Below are positions 1-9,080 of a stretch of 64,000 nucleotides of DNA, one piece after another. Origin of the DNA: RUG708 sp050946535 (GTDB lineage Bacteria > Bacillota > Clostridia > Peptostreptococcales > Anaerovoracaceae); assembly GCA_050946535.1 (NCBI GenBank), contig JBMNUZ010000002.1, forward strand, positions 1 through 64,000, written 5' to 3'. A program made the translations under genes and the position numbers. The notes below the pieces were generated by a model that saw only the letters and a program-made list of their open reading frames with translations, was not told the DNA's origin and did no database searches. Every line of letters begins with the position of its first letter. Position 1 is the first letter of the stretch.

Positions 1-128
1 AGTCAGCAATAGGGTGCTGCCGTAGGAAAAAGTACTAATCCACAGCGTCTACACAGAAGTATACAGAGAAATTCAAAGAAAGGAAAATGTGGAGAACTTC
101 CCTATGAGTTCAATATACAAGGAAAGTT

Positions 129-956
129 ATGCGGGTCTGGTTTATAACAGGGTGCTCCAGCGGTCTTGGAGCGGGAATAGCAAAAGCAGTTCTGAAAAGC
201 GGTGACGCCGCTGTCGTGACTGCCAGAGACAGAGAAAGAGTCAGCCATTTTGAAAAAGAATATCCAGGCAAAGCTCTTGCGGCAGCCCTTGATCTGGCAG
301 ATTCAGAGACAATGAAGAAAGCCGTCGCAGCGGCGTACGAGAAATTCGGGCGGATCGATGTGCTGGTAAACAATGCAGGGCATGGCTACCGCGCAGCGAT
401 AGAGGAAAGCGAACCGGAGCAGGTCCGCCAGCTTTTCGAGGAGGATTTTTTCGCGCCGATGGACATAATCCGGATGGTACTGCCTGAGATGCGGCAGCTG
501 CGTCAGGGGCTGATCATCAACGTGACTTCGATAGGCGCGGTCCGTGGTGCTCTTGGAAACGGATACTATTCGGCCGCAAAAGGAGCTCTGGAGCTGGCGA
601 CGGAGGCGCTGGCGAAAGAGGTAGAACCGTTCGGCATCCGGACTATGTTAATTGAACCAGGCGCTATGCGAACCGGATTTTACGGAGATCGTATGGGCGG
701 AACGGATATTAAGATCGGCGCATACGATGATATTGCAGACAGATACAGAAAAGAGAAAATCGTAAACAACCACGATCAAATCGGAGATCCGGACAAGTGC
801 GGCGAGATCATCGTCCGCACGGCGTTTGCCGAAAATGCTCCGTTCCGCCTGCTTCTCGGCAGCGATGCGGTGAAAGCCGCTGAAAAGGTTCTGGAAGATC
901 ATCTCCGCGAACTGAGGGAATGGAAAGAAGTCAGCGTGAAGTCGGATTATGACTGA
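129..956 (+). CDS. short-chain dehydrogenase/reductase (SDR)
   Basis: A 275-residue classical SDR, predicted to be a cytosolic NAD(P)-dependent oxidoreductase. The Rossmann glycine motif TGCSSGLG is at residues 7-14 and NNAG at 81-84. The catalytic Ser134, Tyr147 and Lys151 lie in the usual YxxxK arrangement. The length is normal for the family. The ATG follows an AAGGAAAG ribosome binding site. The substrate cannot be read from the sequence; the closest general class is the broad 'oxidoreductase, SDR family' group. The esterase gene follows 87 bases downstream on the same strand, but nothing visible ties the two functionally. The 128 bases to its left contain no feature I can support. Confidence 0.9.
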   Translation: MRVWFITGCSSGLGAGIAKAVLKSGDAAVVTARDRERVSHFEKEYPGKALAAALDLADSETMKKAVAAAYEKFGRIDVLVNNAGHGYRAAIEESEPEQVRQLFEEDFFAPMDIIRMVLPEMRQLRQGLIINVTSIGAVRGALGNGYYSAAKGALELATEALAKEVEPFGIRTMLIEPGAMRTGFYGDRMGGTDIKIGAYDDIADRYRKEKIVNNHDQIGDPDKCGEIIVRTAFAENAPFRLLLGSDAVKAAEKVLEDHLRELREWKEVSVKSDYD

Positions 957-1043
957 ACTGATGAATAAACTGATGCATTAACTGAGTTAATGAGATATAG
1001 AACTGACGTATAAAACAGGGGTATTGAGGAAAGGAACGTCTAA

Positions 1044-2003
1044 GTGAAGAAAAGCTTGATTATCGTTCTGATCGTCGTGGTTATTGCAGTTCTTGCGGTG
1101 TTCGCGGGAATCGTCCTGCCGAGAGCTTTCAACGGAATCGGTCAGACGGAAACTGCAGAGAGCAGCGCAGAACCGGCTGATCAAAACGCTTCTGACAGCA
1201 GCCAGTCGGAAGGGGCAGGGCATCTCGAAACGATTTCCTACACAATTTCATATGAAGGTGTCTCATACGACAAAGTGGCTTATGTTTACGTTCCTGCATC
1301 CTACGACTCTGGAGAACCGATGAATATTCTTTATCTGATGCATGGATCTCAGGGAAGCGGAGAGCAGCTGGCTGAGTCCATGGTGCCGCTTTTCGACCGT
1401 TGGATCAGCGATGGAGATATGCAGCCGATGCTGGTGGTCTTTCCTACATATTATCCGGACGATTCATTCGTCGTCTCGGATTATTCCCGCGACTACCCGC
1501 TGAATCATTTCTTTGCGGAGAATGAAATACACGAACTGATGAAAACAGTTGAAGGAAGTTTTCATACATATGCGGAGAGCTCGGATGATGCCGGGCTTTC
1601 GCAAAGCCGGATGCACAGGGCTTTCGGAGGATATTCCATGGGAGGCGTGACGACGTGGGATGTTCTGGCGAGCCAGGCTGATTATTTCGCGTATTATATG
1701 CCGATGGCGGGAGACTGCTGGCTGGACCGGGTGTCTGACGAGCCCGTCGGCGATCTTCTCGTGCAGGGTTTGGAAGACGGCGGATATTCCTCCGGCGATT
1801 TCCTGATAATCGCAATGGTCGGCGGCAATGACGGGACGAAGTACAGCATGAAGCCGCAGATCGAGGCGCTTCGCGAGGATCACGCGGATCTGATCACGGA
1901 TGACAATCTGATCTACTGGGAAAATGAAGGCGGAGGCCACAGCCAGGAATCTTTCGAGGAGGAAGTGGAGCACGGGCTGCCTTACCTGTGGACGCTGCAG
2001 TGA
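1044..2003 (+). CDS. membrane-anchored alpha/beta-hydrolase esterase (feruloyl-esterase/esterase D type)
   Basis: A 319-residue protein with an N-terminal hydrophobic segment at about residues 5-27, which would export and anchor it. A Ser/Glu/Ala-rich linker (about 35-58) leads to an alpha/beta-hydrolase domain. The nucleophile elbow reads GYSMGG, LMHGSQGSG supplies the oxyanion region, and a late GGGHSQ carries the likely catalytic His. This resembles the putative esterase family that includes feruloyl esterases and xylanase-associated esterases, so an extracellular ester substrate from plant polysaccharide is plausible but inferred. The start is GTG, placed by the upstream GAGGAAAGG. A terminator follows. 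Confidence 0.82.
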   Translation: MKKSLIIVLIVVVIAVLAVFAGIVLPRAFNGIGQTETAESSAEPADQNASDSSQSEGAGHLETISYTISYEGVSYDKVAYVYVPASYDSGEPMNILYLMHGSQGSGEQLAESMVPLFDRWISDGDMQPMLVVFPTYYPDDSFVVSDYSRDYPLNHFFAENEIHELMKTVEGSFHTYAESSDDAGLSQSRMHRAFGGYSMGGVTTWDVLASQADYFAYYMPMAGDCWLDRVSDEPVGDLLVQGLEDGGYSSGDFLIIAMVGGNDGTKYSMKPQIEALREDHADLITDDNLIYWENEGGGHSQESFEEEVEHGLPYLWTLQ

Positions 2004-2072
2004 GCTAAGAATGGACGCTGCAGTGAGCGCTGATGCTGCGATAAGTACTGTGTATTTTACAGATAAAAATAC

Positions 2073-2107
2073 AGCGGGAACGTTATCAAAAACGTCCCCG
2101 CTTTTTT
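2073..2107. terminator. bidirectional intrinsic terminator between convergent genes
   Basis: AGCGGGAACGTT pairs with AACGTCCCCGCT with one mismatch and is followed by six T's on the plus strand. Read on the minus strand it is followed by a T-rich run, so it can serve both the esterase and the converging Cna-B gene. Confidence 0.75.
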
Positions 2108-2141
2108 CGTTTATATCATAAGCTGCCCGAAGCTGCTGCGG

Positions 2142-4970
2142 CTATCTGCGTCTGTGCCTGATCACCAGCAATACAATGATGACGGCTGCCGCGATGATGA
2201 TAATTATTATCCATAACAGCATATTAGTCTGATCTTCAGTGGCCGGATCGGAACCAGAACCAGAACCGGAACCGGAACTGGAGATTGAGCTTGAGCTTGA
2301 ACTTGAGGCCGTCTGCTGTGAACTTCCCTGCTGAAAATCTGAAGTATTTCCCTGAGCCTTTTCTCCCGAGGTGATCTTCTCATTGACCACGGTAATCTCT
2401 TGCTCCCCGTTGTACGTCATGCTGTAGGCCGTAGTGGTCACGTAGACGGTATGACCGCTGTTCCAGTCTGAAGTCTCTTCGGAGGAGAGCGTCAGCGGGT
2501 AAACCGCCGTATCAGCGTTGTAGCCGTCAGGCGCCGTCGTTTCTTTCAGATACAGCGTTGTATTTTCTCCTGCATCCGGCAGGTAATCTTTAAAGGCGCT
2601 TGCCGAGAGATCAAAAGTTTCGTTGCCGTTGACTGTTGTGACCGCCGTTGCGCAGTTCTCATCTGCGTAAATGGTGAAGACAGCGCCGTCCAGTTTATTG
2701 CCGCTTCCGTCGGTCTTGTTGACGGTGAACTGGCTGTGGCTTCCGGCGGTCGATTCGTTCCGCTCGTTGACCACGGTAATCTCCGAATCTCCGTTATATG
2801 TCAGATCGTAAGTCGTGGCCGTTACATAAGCGGAATGGCCGCTGTTCCAGTCGGAAGACGCTTCGGCGGTCAGCTTCAGCGTGTAAACATCGTTATCTTT
2901 GATGTAACCATTCGGTGGCGTCGTCTCTTTCAGATAGAGCATGGAGTCTTCTCCAGCATCCGGCAGGTACTCCTCAAATGCTTTCGCCGAGAGATCTATT
3001 TCTTCGTTGCCGTTTACGGTTGTGATCGCATTCGCGCAGTTCTTGTCGGCGTAGATGGTGAAGACAGCGCCGTCAAGCTCGCTGCCGCTTTCGTCGGTCT
3101 TGTTGACGGTGAACTCGTTGTATTTATATTCGTTTCTGTTGTTCCGTTCGTTGGCAACCGTAATGCTCGACGATCCTTTATAAGTCAAGGTGTAGCTCGT
3201 GGTCGTCACGTAAGCGGAATGATCGCTGTTCCAGCCGGACGATTCTCCGGAGGAGAGCGTCAGCGGGTAAACAGTCGTATCGGCTGTGTAACCGGCCGGA
3301 GCCTTCGTCTCTTTCAGGTAAAGAGTTGTATCTTTTCCGCTGCTCAGGTAATTTGAAAAGGCGCTTGACGAGAGATTTACACTCTTGTTGCCATCTACAG
3401 TGGTGACCGGCGTCTTGCATTTCTCATCTTCGTAGATAGTGAATGTTGCGTCATCGAGCTTGGTGCCGTTTTCATCGGTCTTGTTGACGGTGAATCTGCC
3501 GTAGGAATAGTCGTTTGTTTCGTTCCGTTCGTTCGAAACCGTAATCTCTGAAGCTCCACCACAAGTCAAGCTGTAGGCTGATGGCGTTTCAGAGTTGTCG
3601 TCTGAATACTTAGCTGTAAGATTCAGCGTGTAAACATTAGTTGTATTCGCTTTATAACCGGTGGGAGCCTGAGTCTCTTTAAGATACAGCGAGGTTGATT
3701 CATTTTCTTGCAGAAGAGAAGCACACATATCTGCTGTGATATCTAAAGTTGCTTTGCCTTCAGCATTAGTTGTCGCTTCTGCCACGGATCCTGAATCGGA
3801 GTAAATGGTGAATACTGCGCCTTCTAGAGGATTTTTCCCGTTTTTGTCGGTCTTGTTGACGGTGAATGTAGCATCAGGCACTTTATTGTTTTTTGCAGTA
3901 AGTACAGATCCAGAACGAGTATAGGTAGCTTTAAATCCAGGAACCTTTTTTTCAGTAATGTAATAATCGAGATTTCCCGCATGATTCAGGGTCTTTTTCC
4001 AGCCACCTTCAGCCGTTAATGTTATTGTTTCCTGGTTTTCAGAAACTATAGATTTGGCTGCCACTGTGGCTGCGGGAGTAGAGTCTGCGGTGACCGCGGG
4101 AGTAATCGTGATTTCAACAGAATCAGGATGGCTGCTGACCGATTCGGGATCAATGACTTTCTGGATGGTAATATTCTTGTCAGAATAGGCACGGACTTTC
4201 GCAGCCTTTACGTTTTTGCTGGTATTGTCTTCTGTCTCACTCTTATTTAGCGTGTTGGTAATCGTATAAACGCCCCCGGATTCAGAATCAGAAGCAGTTA
4301 TCTCGGCCGAATATCCATCCGGAACTGCTTCCTCAACCTGGTAGGTGTCCGTTGTATCTGACGAAGAGCCATACCATTTATACGTCCATTTATTGCCGGA
4401 AGTCAGTGTCGCCGTGTCAACAATGGATCCGTCTTCCTTTGTAATTATTACCTTGACAGATTCAGGACGGTTTTCGTACGAGTCGTCATTCCATACGCTT
4501 TCGACACTGAAAGGCTTGGCGCCGCTTTCGTCTTCGCCTGTTTTTGCACTGCTGTCCGCGTCCTCATCGGAGGTAATGGCATTATCTTCAGCGGTTTCAT
4601 TTGCAGCAGACTCATCGCCTGTTTCCGCAGCTGTCTTATCTGAATCGGTTGCCGCAGAATCGGTTGAATCTGATTTATCTGTCTCAGTGGCCGTGGAATC
4701 ATCTGGAGTAGTTCCATCTGTTTCAGTTGCTGTCGAATCGCCGGAAGTTGTACCGTCTGTTTCGGTGGCTGTCGAATCGCCGGAAGACGTTCCGTCCGTT
4801 TCAGCAGCCGTAGAATCGCCTGATGATTCATCCGTTTCAGTCACCGCCGCAGAGGAGGAAGAAGTTCCATCCGTACTTCCCAGATCGGCAAACGACGGTA
4901 CAGTCAGGCTGCCTGCCAAGAGCAGGACGGCGACTAACAGCGGAAGTATTTTTTTCATTTTGTGTTTCAT
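2142..4970 (-). CDS. Cna-B/SpaA stalk-type surface adhesin, membrane-anchored
   Basis: A cell-surface protein of 942 residues. It begins with a signal peptide (MKHKMKKILPLLVAVLLLAG, cleavage near SFA-D). An acidic Ser/Thr/Asp segment follows, built from 13-residue repeats of the type TDGTxSGDSTATE. Next come a Cna_B domain (FSVESVWNDDSYENRPESV), a second Cna_B-like domain (NITIQKVIDPESVSSHPDSV) and four SpaA-type prealbumin domains. Each SpaA domain starts with FTVNKTD and has the LKET(T/K)APxGY strand, the Lys and Glu expected for intramolecular isopeptide bonds. A Ser/Gly linker, a long Ile/Val membrane span and the tail RHRRR end it. The usual LPxTG position reads DPATEDQTN. I chose the internal ATG because AAGGAGAG precedes it. 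It is paralogous to the broken gene immediately upstream. Confidence 0.9.
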   Translation of the reverse strand: MKHKMKKILPLLVAVLLLAGSLTVPSFADLGSTDGTSSSSAAVTETDESSGDSTAAETDGTSSGDSTATETDGTTSGDSTATETDGTTPDDSTATETDKSDSTDSAATDSDKTAAETGDESAANETAEDNAITSDEDADSSAKTGEDESGAKPFSVESVWNDDSYENRPESVKVIITKEDGSIVDTATLTSGNKWTYKWYGSSSDTTDTYQVEEAVPDGYSAEITASDSESGGVYTITNTLNKSETEDNTSKNVKAAKVRAYSDKNITIQKVIDPESVSSHPDSVEITITPAVTADSTPAATVAAKSIVSENQETITLTAEGGWKKTLNHAGNLDYYITEKKVPGFKATYTRSGSVLTAKNNKVPDATFTVNKTDKNGKNPLEGAVFTIYSDSGSVAEATTNAEGKATLDITADMCASLLQENESTSLYLKETQAPTGYKANTTNVYTLNLTAKYSDDNSETPSAYSLTCGGASEITVSNERNETNDYSYGRFTVNKTDENGTKLDDATFTIYEDEKCKTPVTTVDGNKSVNLSSSAFSNYLSSGKDTTLYLKETKAPAGYTADTTVYPLTLSSGESSGWNSDHSAYVTTTSYTLTYKGSSSITVANERNNRNEYKYNEFTVNKTDESGSELDGAVFTIYADKNCANAITTVNGNEEIDLSAKAFEEYLPDAGEDSMLYLKETTPPNGYIKDNDVYTLKLTAEASSDWNSGHSAYVTATTYDLTYNGDSEITVVNERNESTAGSHSQFTVNKTDGSGNKLDGAVFTIYADENCATAVTTVNGNETFDLSASAFKDYLPDAGENTTLYLKETTAPDGYNADTAVYPLTLSSEETSDWNSGHTVYVTTTAYSMTYNGEQEITVVNEKITSGEKAQGNTSDFQQGSSQQTASSSSSSSISSSGSGSGSGSDPATEDQTNMLLWIIIIIIAAAVIIVLLVIRHRRR

Positions 4971-5183
4971 GGCAACTCTCTCCTTCTCACGAATATAAAC
5001 GAAAAAACTAGTGCAGATATGGGCGGACTGGAAAATGTCACGTCTGTTCCAAAGCAATGTATATATTATACTACTGCAATTATCTCACAACCATATAATG
5101 GATGTAAAAAAGATAAAACCCTATAAAATACAATAAATTCCAAACAGTAAGACTATACCACATACCAGGTGAAATTTCTATAA
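4971..5183 (-). promoter_or_regulatory. upstream region of the Cna-B gene, duplicated at 7925-8133
   Basis: About 210 bases that are nearly identical to the region upstream of the paralogous pseudogene. A TATAAT -10 element on the minus strand lies at 5065-5070 in the same context in both copies. I see no convincing -35. The duplication therefore included the promoter, so both copies were probably expressed alike. The rest of the gap to 5385 holds the terminator listed next and short degenerate copies of GATTTGTATCGGA. Confidence 0.55.
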
Positions 5184-5245
5184 TAAGGTGTGAAATGCAG
5201 GAATGCCCATGCCGCGTGACGATGTTTTTCGAAAGACGAACGAAT

Positions 5246-5291
5246 TGAAAATAGGATGCCCTGGTGCCGTTATTCGCGGCGGAGGGCATCC
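5246..5291 (-). terminator. intrinsic terminator after the Cna-B pseudogene
   Basis: GGATGCCCT (5254-5262) pairs perfectly with AGGGCATCC (5283-5291). On the minus strand the stem is followed by TATTTTC, placing it downstream of the 5385 stop codon. Confidence 0.65.
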
Positions 5292-5384
5292 TTCGGATCT
5301 CTGATTTGTATCGGAGATTTGTATCGGAATTTGTACCTTGCTTGTGCCGGACTGATACCGGACAAATACCGGAATTGACTTCAG

Positions 5385-7924
5385 CTAGCTGCGTCTGTGC
5401 CTGATCGCTGCCAGTGAGATGATGCCAGCTGCAGCTGCAATTATAATGATTATCAATAACAGCATGTTGGTCTGATCTTCGGTAGCCGGACCGGAACCAG
5501 AGCTTGAAGTTCCGTTAGTCTGCTGTGAGCCAGCCTGCTGTGAGCCTGAAGTGTTCCCCTGAGTTGTAGTTCCCGATGTGATTTTCTCGTTTACCACGGT
5601 AATCTCTGACTCACCGTTATACGTCATGCTGTAGGCCGTAGTGGTCACGTAAGCTGTATGACCGCTGTTCCAGGCGGAAGTTTCTTCTGCGGCTAACGTC
5701 AGCGGATAAACCTCCGTGTCAGCATTGTAACCGTCAGGCGTCGTCGTTTCTTTCAGATAAAGCGTAGTGTTTTCGCCTGCATCCGGCAGGTAATTTTTGA
5801 AGGCGCTTGCCGAGAGATCAACACTTTCGTTGCCGTTGACGGTTGTGACCGCCGTTTCGCAATTCTCATCGGCGTAGATGGTAAAGACAGCGCCGTCAAG
5901 TTTATTGCCGCTTCCGTCGGTCTTATTGACGGTAAAATTAGCGTAGCCTTTATCGGTTGTGTCGTTCCGCTCGTTTTCAACAGTAATCTCCGAATCGCCT
6001 TTATATGTCATGGTGTAGGTTTTATCAGTAACGTAAGCGGTATGATCGCTGTTCCAGCCGGAAGACGCTTTTGTGGCCAGCGTCAGCGGGTAAGCCGTCG
6101 TATCTGCGTTGTAACCGTCTGGAGCCGTCGTCTCTTTCAGGTACAGCGTGGTGTCTTCGTCTGCGTCAGGCAGGTACTCCTCGAAAGCGTCTGCTGAAAG
6201 GTCTACATCTTCGTTTCCGTCTACAGTAGTTATCGCTGTTTTGCAGTTCTCATCGGCGTAGATGGTGAAGACAGCGCCGTCCAGCTCGCTGCCGCTCTCG
6301 TCGGTCTTATTGACTGTGAAATCGCTGTAGTTTTCGTTTGTCTTTTCGTTCCTCTCGTTCTTTATTGTAATATTCGAAACGCCATTGTATGTCATGGTGT
6401 GGGTTAAGGTTGTCACATAACCAGATTGGCTGCTCGCGGTCTTAAGAGTCAGCGGGTAAACCGTTGTATCCGCTTTATAACCTGTAGGAGCCGTCGTCTC
6501 TTTCAGGTAAAGAGTTGTATCTTTTCCGCTTTTCAGATATTTTGAAAAGGCGTTTGATCCGAGACTTACACTTTTGTTGCCATCTACAGTGGTGACCTCA
6601 GTCTCGCAGTTCTCATCTTCGTAGATAGTGAATTTTGAGCCGTCCAGCTTGGTGCCGTTTTCGTCGGTCTTGTTGACAGTAAACCTGCCGTAGCTTTCAG
6701 TCGTTGTTTCTTTGGGCTTATTCGTGACTGTAATCTCCGATTCTCCCTGATAAATCAAACTGTAGGTCGTGGTAGTCACATAAGAAGTAATATAGTCAAC
6801 GGTGACATAGTCGGAAGTTTCTTCTGCGGCAAGAGTAAGATTGTAAACCGTTTCATCCGCCTTATAACCGGTAGGAGCTTTTGTCTCTTTAAGATACAAC
6901 GTGGTATCTTCACCATTAATCTTAGGAGACACGAAAGAGATGACTTTGGAGAGATCTACGCTTTCGTTGCCGTTGACAGTTGTTACTTCATTTGTGCAAT
7001 CTTCATCAGAATAGATAGTAAAGACTGCGTTTTCAAGCTCTTTGCCGCTTTCGTCTTTCTTGTTAACTTTTAATGTGTCGTATATTGTCTCGTTCTTTTT
7101 TTTCGTGTTGGTGACAGTAAAACCATCAGTGTCACTACCGGACACCGATGCTTTGTATCCATCCGGAACGTTTACTTCCTTTACGGTACACGTGATATCT
7201 GACGGTATGTTTTCCCATTCAGCCGTCCAACTATTATCTGAAAACAATATTAGTGAATCAACAGGCGTTCCATCACTATAGTAAATGTCAGAACCATCAG
7301 CTGCGGTAAGTTTAACTTGTACATAGTCCGGACGATTATTGAATGAATCTCCATTACCTTCCCAGACTTTTCTGACAGCAACAGACTTGGTGTTGCTGTC
7401 ATCTTCTTCGCCAAACAAACCGTATTTGGCTAATTCGTTCAAGGCAATAAGCTCAGCTGCTGTTTTCGTGTTTGAGTTGTCTGATTCAGCCGCCGAATCG
7501 TTCGTAGTTTTATCTGTTTTAGCGGCCGTCGAGTCGTTCGAAGCATTTTCTTTGTATCAGCGGCCGTCGACTCGTCAGGAGCATTTTCATTTGTATCAGC
7601 GGCCGTTGAGTCGTCAGAAGCATTCTCATTTGTATCAACGGCCGTGGAATCATCTGAAGTCGTTCCATCTGGTTCAGTTGCTGTAGAATCTCCGGAAGCT
7701 GTCCCGTCAGTCTCAGTGGCTGTCGAATCTCCCGAAGACGTTCCGTCCGTCTCAGCAGCCGTCGAATCGCCTGAAGATGATTCATCCGTTTCAGTGATCG
7801 CCGCAGAGGAGGAAGAAGTTCCATCCGTACTTCCAAGATCGGCAAACGACGGTACTGTCAGGCTGCCTGCCAGAAGCAGGACGGCAACTAACAGCGGAAG
7901 TATTTTTTTCATTTTGTGTTTCAT
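5385..7924 (-). pseudogene. Cna-B/SpaA surface protein, interrupted by a one-base frameshift
   Basis: Paralogue of the 2142-4970 gene with the same signal peptide, acidic 13-residue repeats, one Cna_B domain (VAVRKVWEGNGDSFNNRPDYV), four SpaA domains and a C-terminal membrane span ending RHRRS. The 5' part (start 7924) and the 3' part (open from before 7442 to 5385) are in different frames. Comparing adjacent 39-bp units, GCATTTTCATTTG at about 7581 has become GCATTTTCTTTG at about 7541, a single missing base at 7550/7551. Restoring it joins both halves into one frame of about 846 codons. Without it translation runs into about 35 unrelated residues and stops near 7439. It could be a true pseudogene, a switchable gene or a sequencing error. 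The anchor region reads GPATEDQTN instead of LPxTG. Confidence 0.85.
7551..7784 (-). repeat. 39-bp coding minisatellite (13-residue repeats)
   Basis: Six consecutive 39-base units (7551-7589, 7590-7628, 7629-7667, 7668-7706, 7707-7745, 7746-7784) encode the acidic Ser/Thr-rich repeats of the Cna-B pseudogene. The frameshift sits at its gene-distal edge, inside a further degenerate unit. The intact paralogue has the same type of repeat in about 4660-4850. Confidence 0.85.
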
Positions 7925-8133
7925 GGCAACTCTCCTTCTCACGAATATAAACGAAAAAACTTTTGCAGATATGGGCGGACTGAAAAATGTCACGTCAGTT
8001 CCAAAGCCAATGTATATTTATTATACTACTGCAATTACTTCATTACCATATAATGGATGCAAAAAGATATAACCCAATAAAATACAATAAATTCCAAACA
8101 GCAAGACTATACCACATAACAGGTTGACTTTCC
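7925..8133 (-). promoter_or_regulatory. duplicated promoter region of the Cna-B pseudogene
   Basis: Matches 4971-5183 closely and carries the same TATAAT -10 element on the minus strand near 8015-8020, upstream of an AGAAGGAGAG ribosome binding site. The remaining gap to 8374 contains no gene I can support. Confidence 0.55.
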
Positions 8134-8373
8134 ATAATCGGATGCAGGATGCTGCTATGCCCATGCGGGGGACGAGGCTTTTAAAAAGACCTTTTTACAA
8201 GACGAACGATGGAAAAACGATGGGAAAATATAAGAGCGTACGAGTCTTTTAAACATACCCGCAAAACCGGGTATTGGCTGATTATAACCGCAGAGTAATC
8301 CGGATTTGAATGGGATATTAATGCTTCAGGAGGAAGGAAAAGATCTGTTCACTGCTGGACGGCAGGATCTGCA

Positions 8374-8418
8374 GAGAAAAGACCGGTAAGCGCGGGAACT
8401 GTTTTCAGCGCTTACCGG
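8374..8418 (-). terminator. intrinsic terminator of the first GG-leader peptide gene
   Basis: CCGGTAAGCGC (8383-8393) pairs perfectly with GCGCTTACCGG (8408-8418). On the minus strand the stem is followed by TCTTTTCTC. It lies just past the stop codon of the peptide gene at 8472. Confidence 0.8.
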
Positions 8419-8471
8419 CCTGCGGTGTAGTATTGTTTTCTGAGGAAGGGGACGTGATGATTAAGGATTAA

Positions 8472-8648
8472 TTATCTAGGGATAAAGATTCCAGGCACAG
8501 TAATAGGCGGAAAGAGGACAGGTGCACCTGGTACATCGGTGCATGTGCGGATAACTACAGTTCCGTCAGGCAGCGTTTCATATCTTGCAGCTACGCCGCC
8601 TTCTGTTTCCATGAGCATTTCTTCATCCATTTCTTCGAAAAGTTTCAT
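8472..8648 (-). CDS. double-glycine leader peptide 1 (bacteriocin-like precursor)
   Basis: A 58-residue gene. The ATG at 8648 follows AAAGGAGAAGATC. The leader MKLFEEMDEEMLMETEGG is acidic and amphipathic, with hydrophobic residues spaced as in leaders cut by C39 peptidases, and ends in Gly-Gly at residues 17-18. The predicted 40-residue core starts VAARYETLPDG, has one Cys (residue 36) and ends in a Pro-rich hydrophobic stretch (PITVPGIFIPR). It matches no bacteriocin family I recognise. It is on the strand opposite the C39 exporter at 13563, about 5 kb away, with its own terminator. It may be a bacteriocin, a signalling peptide or a modified peptide. Export by the 13563/15789 machinery is inferred from the leader. 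Confidence 0.75.
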   Translation of the reverse strand: MKLFEEMDEEMLMETEGGVAARYETLPDGTVVIRTCTDVPGAPVLFPPITVPGIFIPR

Positions 8649-9004
8649 GATCTTCTCCTTTGCTTAGTGCATATGACATATACGAGAATATCCAGCCGCG
8701 ATGCCTGAGCACTCTGCTTCGTGCGGATCGGTGAGAGCCGGGATTCTCAACTGACAGCTACATACTAGCAGAACAATGTAATTGCGTTCATATATCGCAG
8801 TTAAACCACTGTAAAGTAATGTTAATTTCAGATATCCCGTGATGAGGGTCATGTTATATACAAAGACGAGCTCGAAAAAACGGGATTTAGGTTCAAGAAA
8901 TCCAAAGATGGTCATGTAAAATCCGGAACCAGACTCTGGATATCCGCAAACGTGGTCCGATAAGATCCGGAGATGTGCTCATATTTTCCGTAAACGAACG
9001 CATG
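8649..9004. other. intergenic, no gene recognised
   Basis: Between the first GG peptide and the terminator of the GPP34-like gene. Presumably holds the peptide promoter on the minus strand. I find no recognisable RNA or coding signal. Confidence 0.4.
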
Positions 9005-9034
9005 AAAAAAGCTGCGTCTGAAGTCTGACGCAGC
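9005..9034 (-). terminator. intrinsic terminator of the GPP34-like gene
   Basis: GCTGCGTC...GACGCAGC (9011-9034) forms an 8-bp stem and is followed on the minus strand by six T's (9005-9010). Confidence 0.85.
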
Positions 9035-9080
9035 ATTATCGCAGCCAGGATGTGACTATCGCAGCCTGGCTGCGTTATTT

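Noticed and set aside
4345..4998. 217-codon plus-strand frame opposite the Cna-B gene
   Set aside because: Val/Ser repeats are the complement of the 13-residue acidic repeats; a shadow frame.
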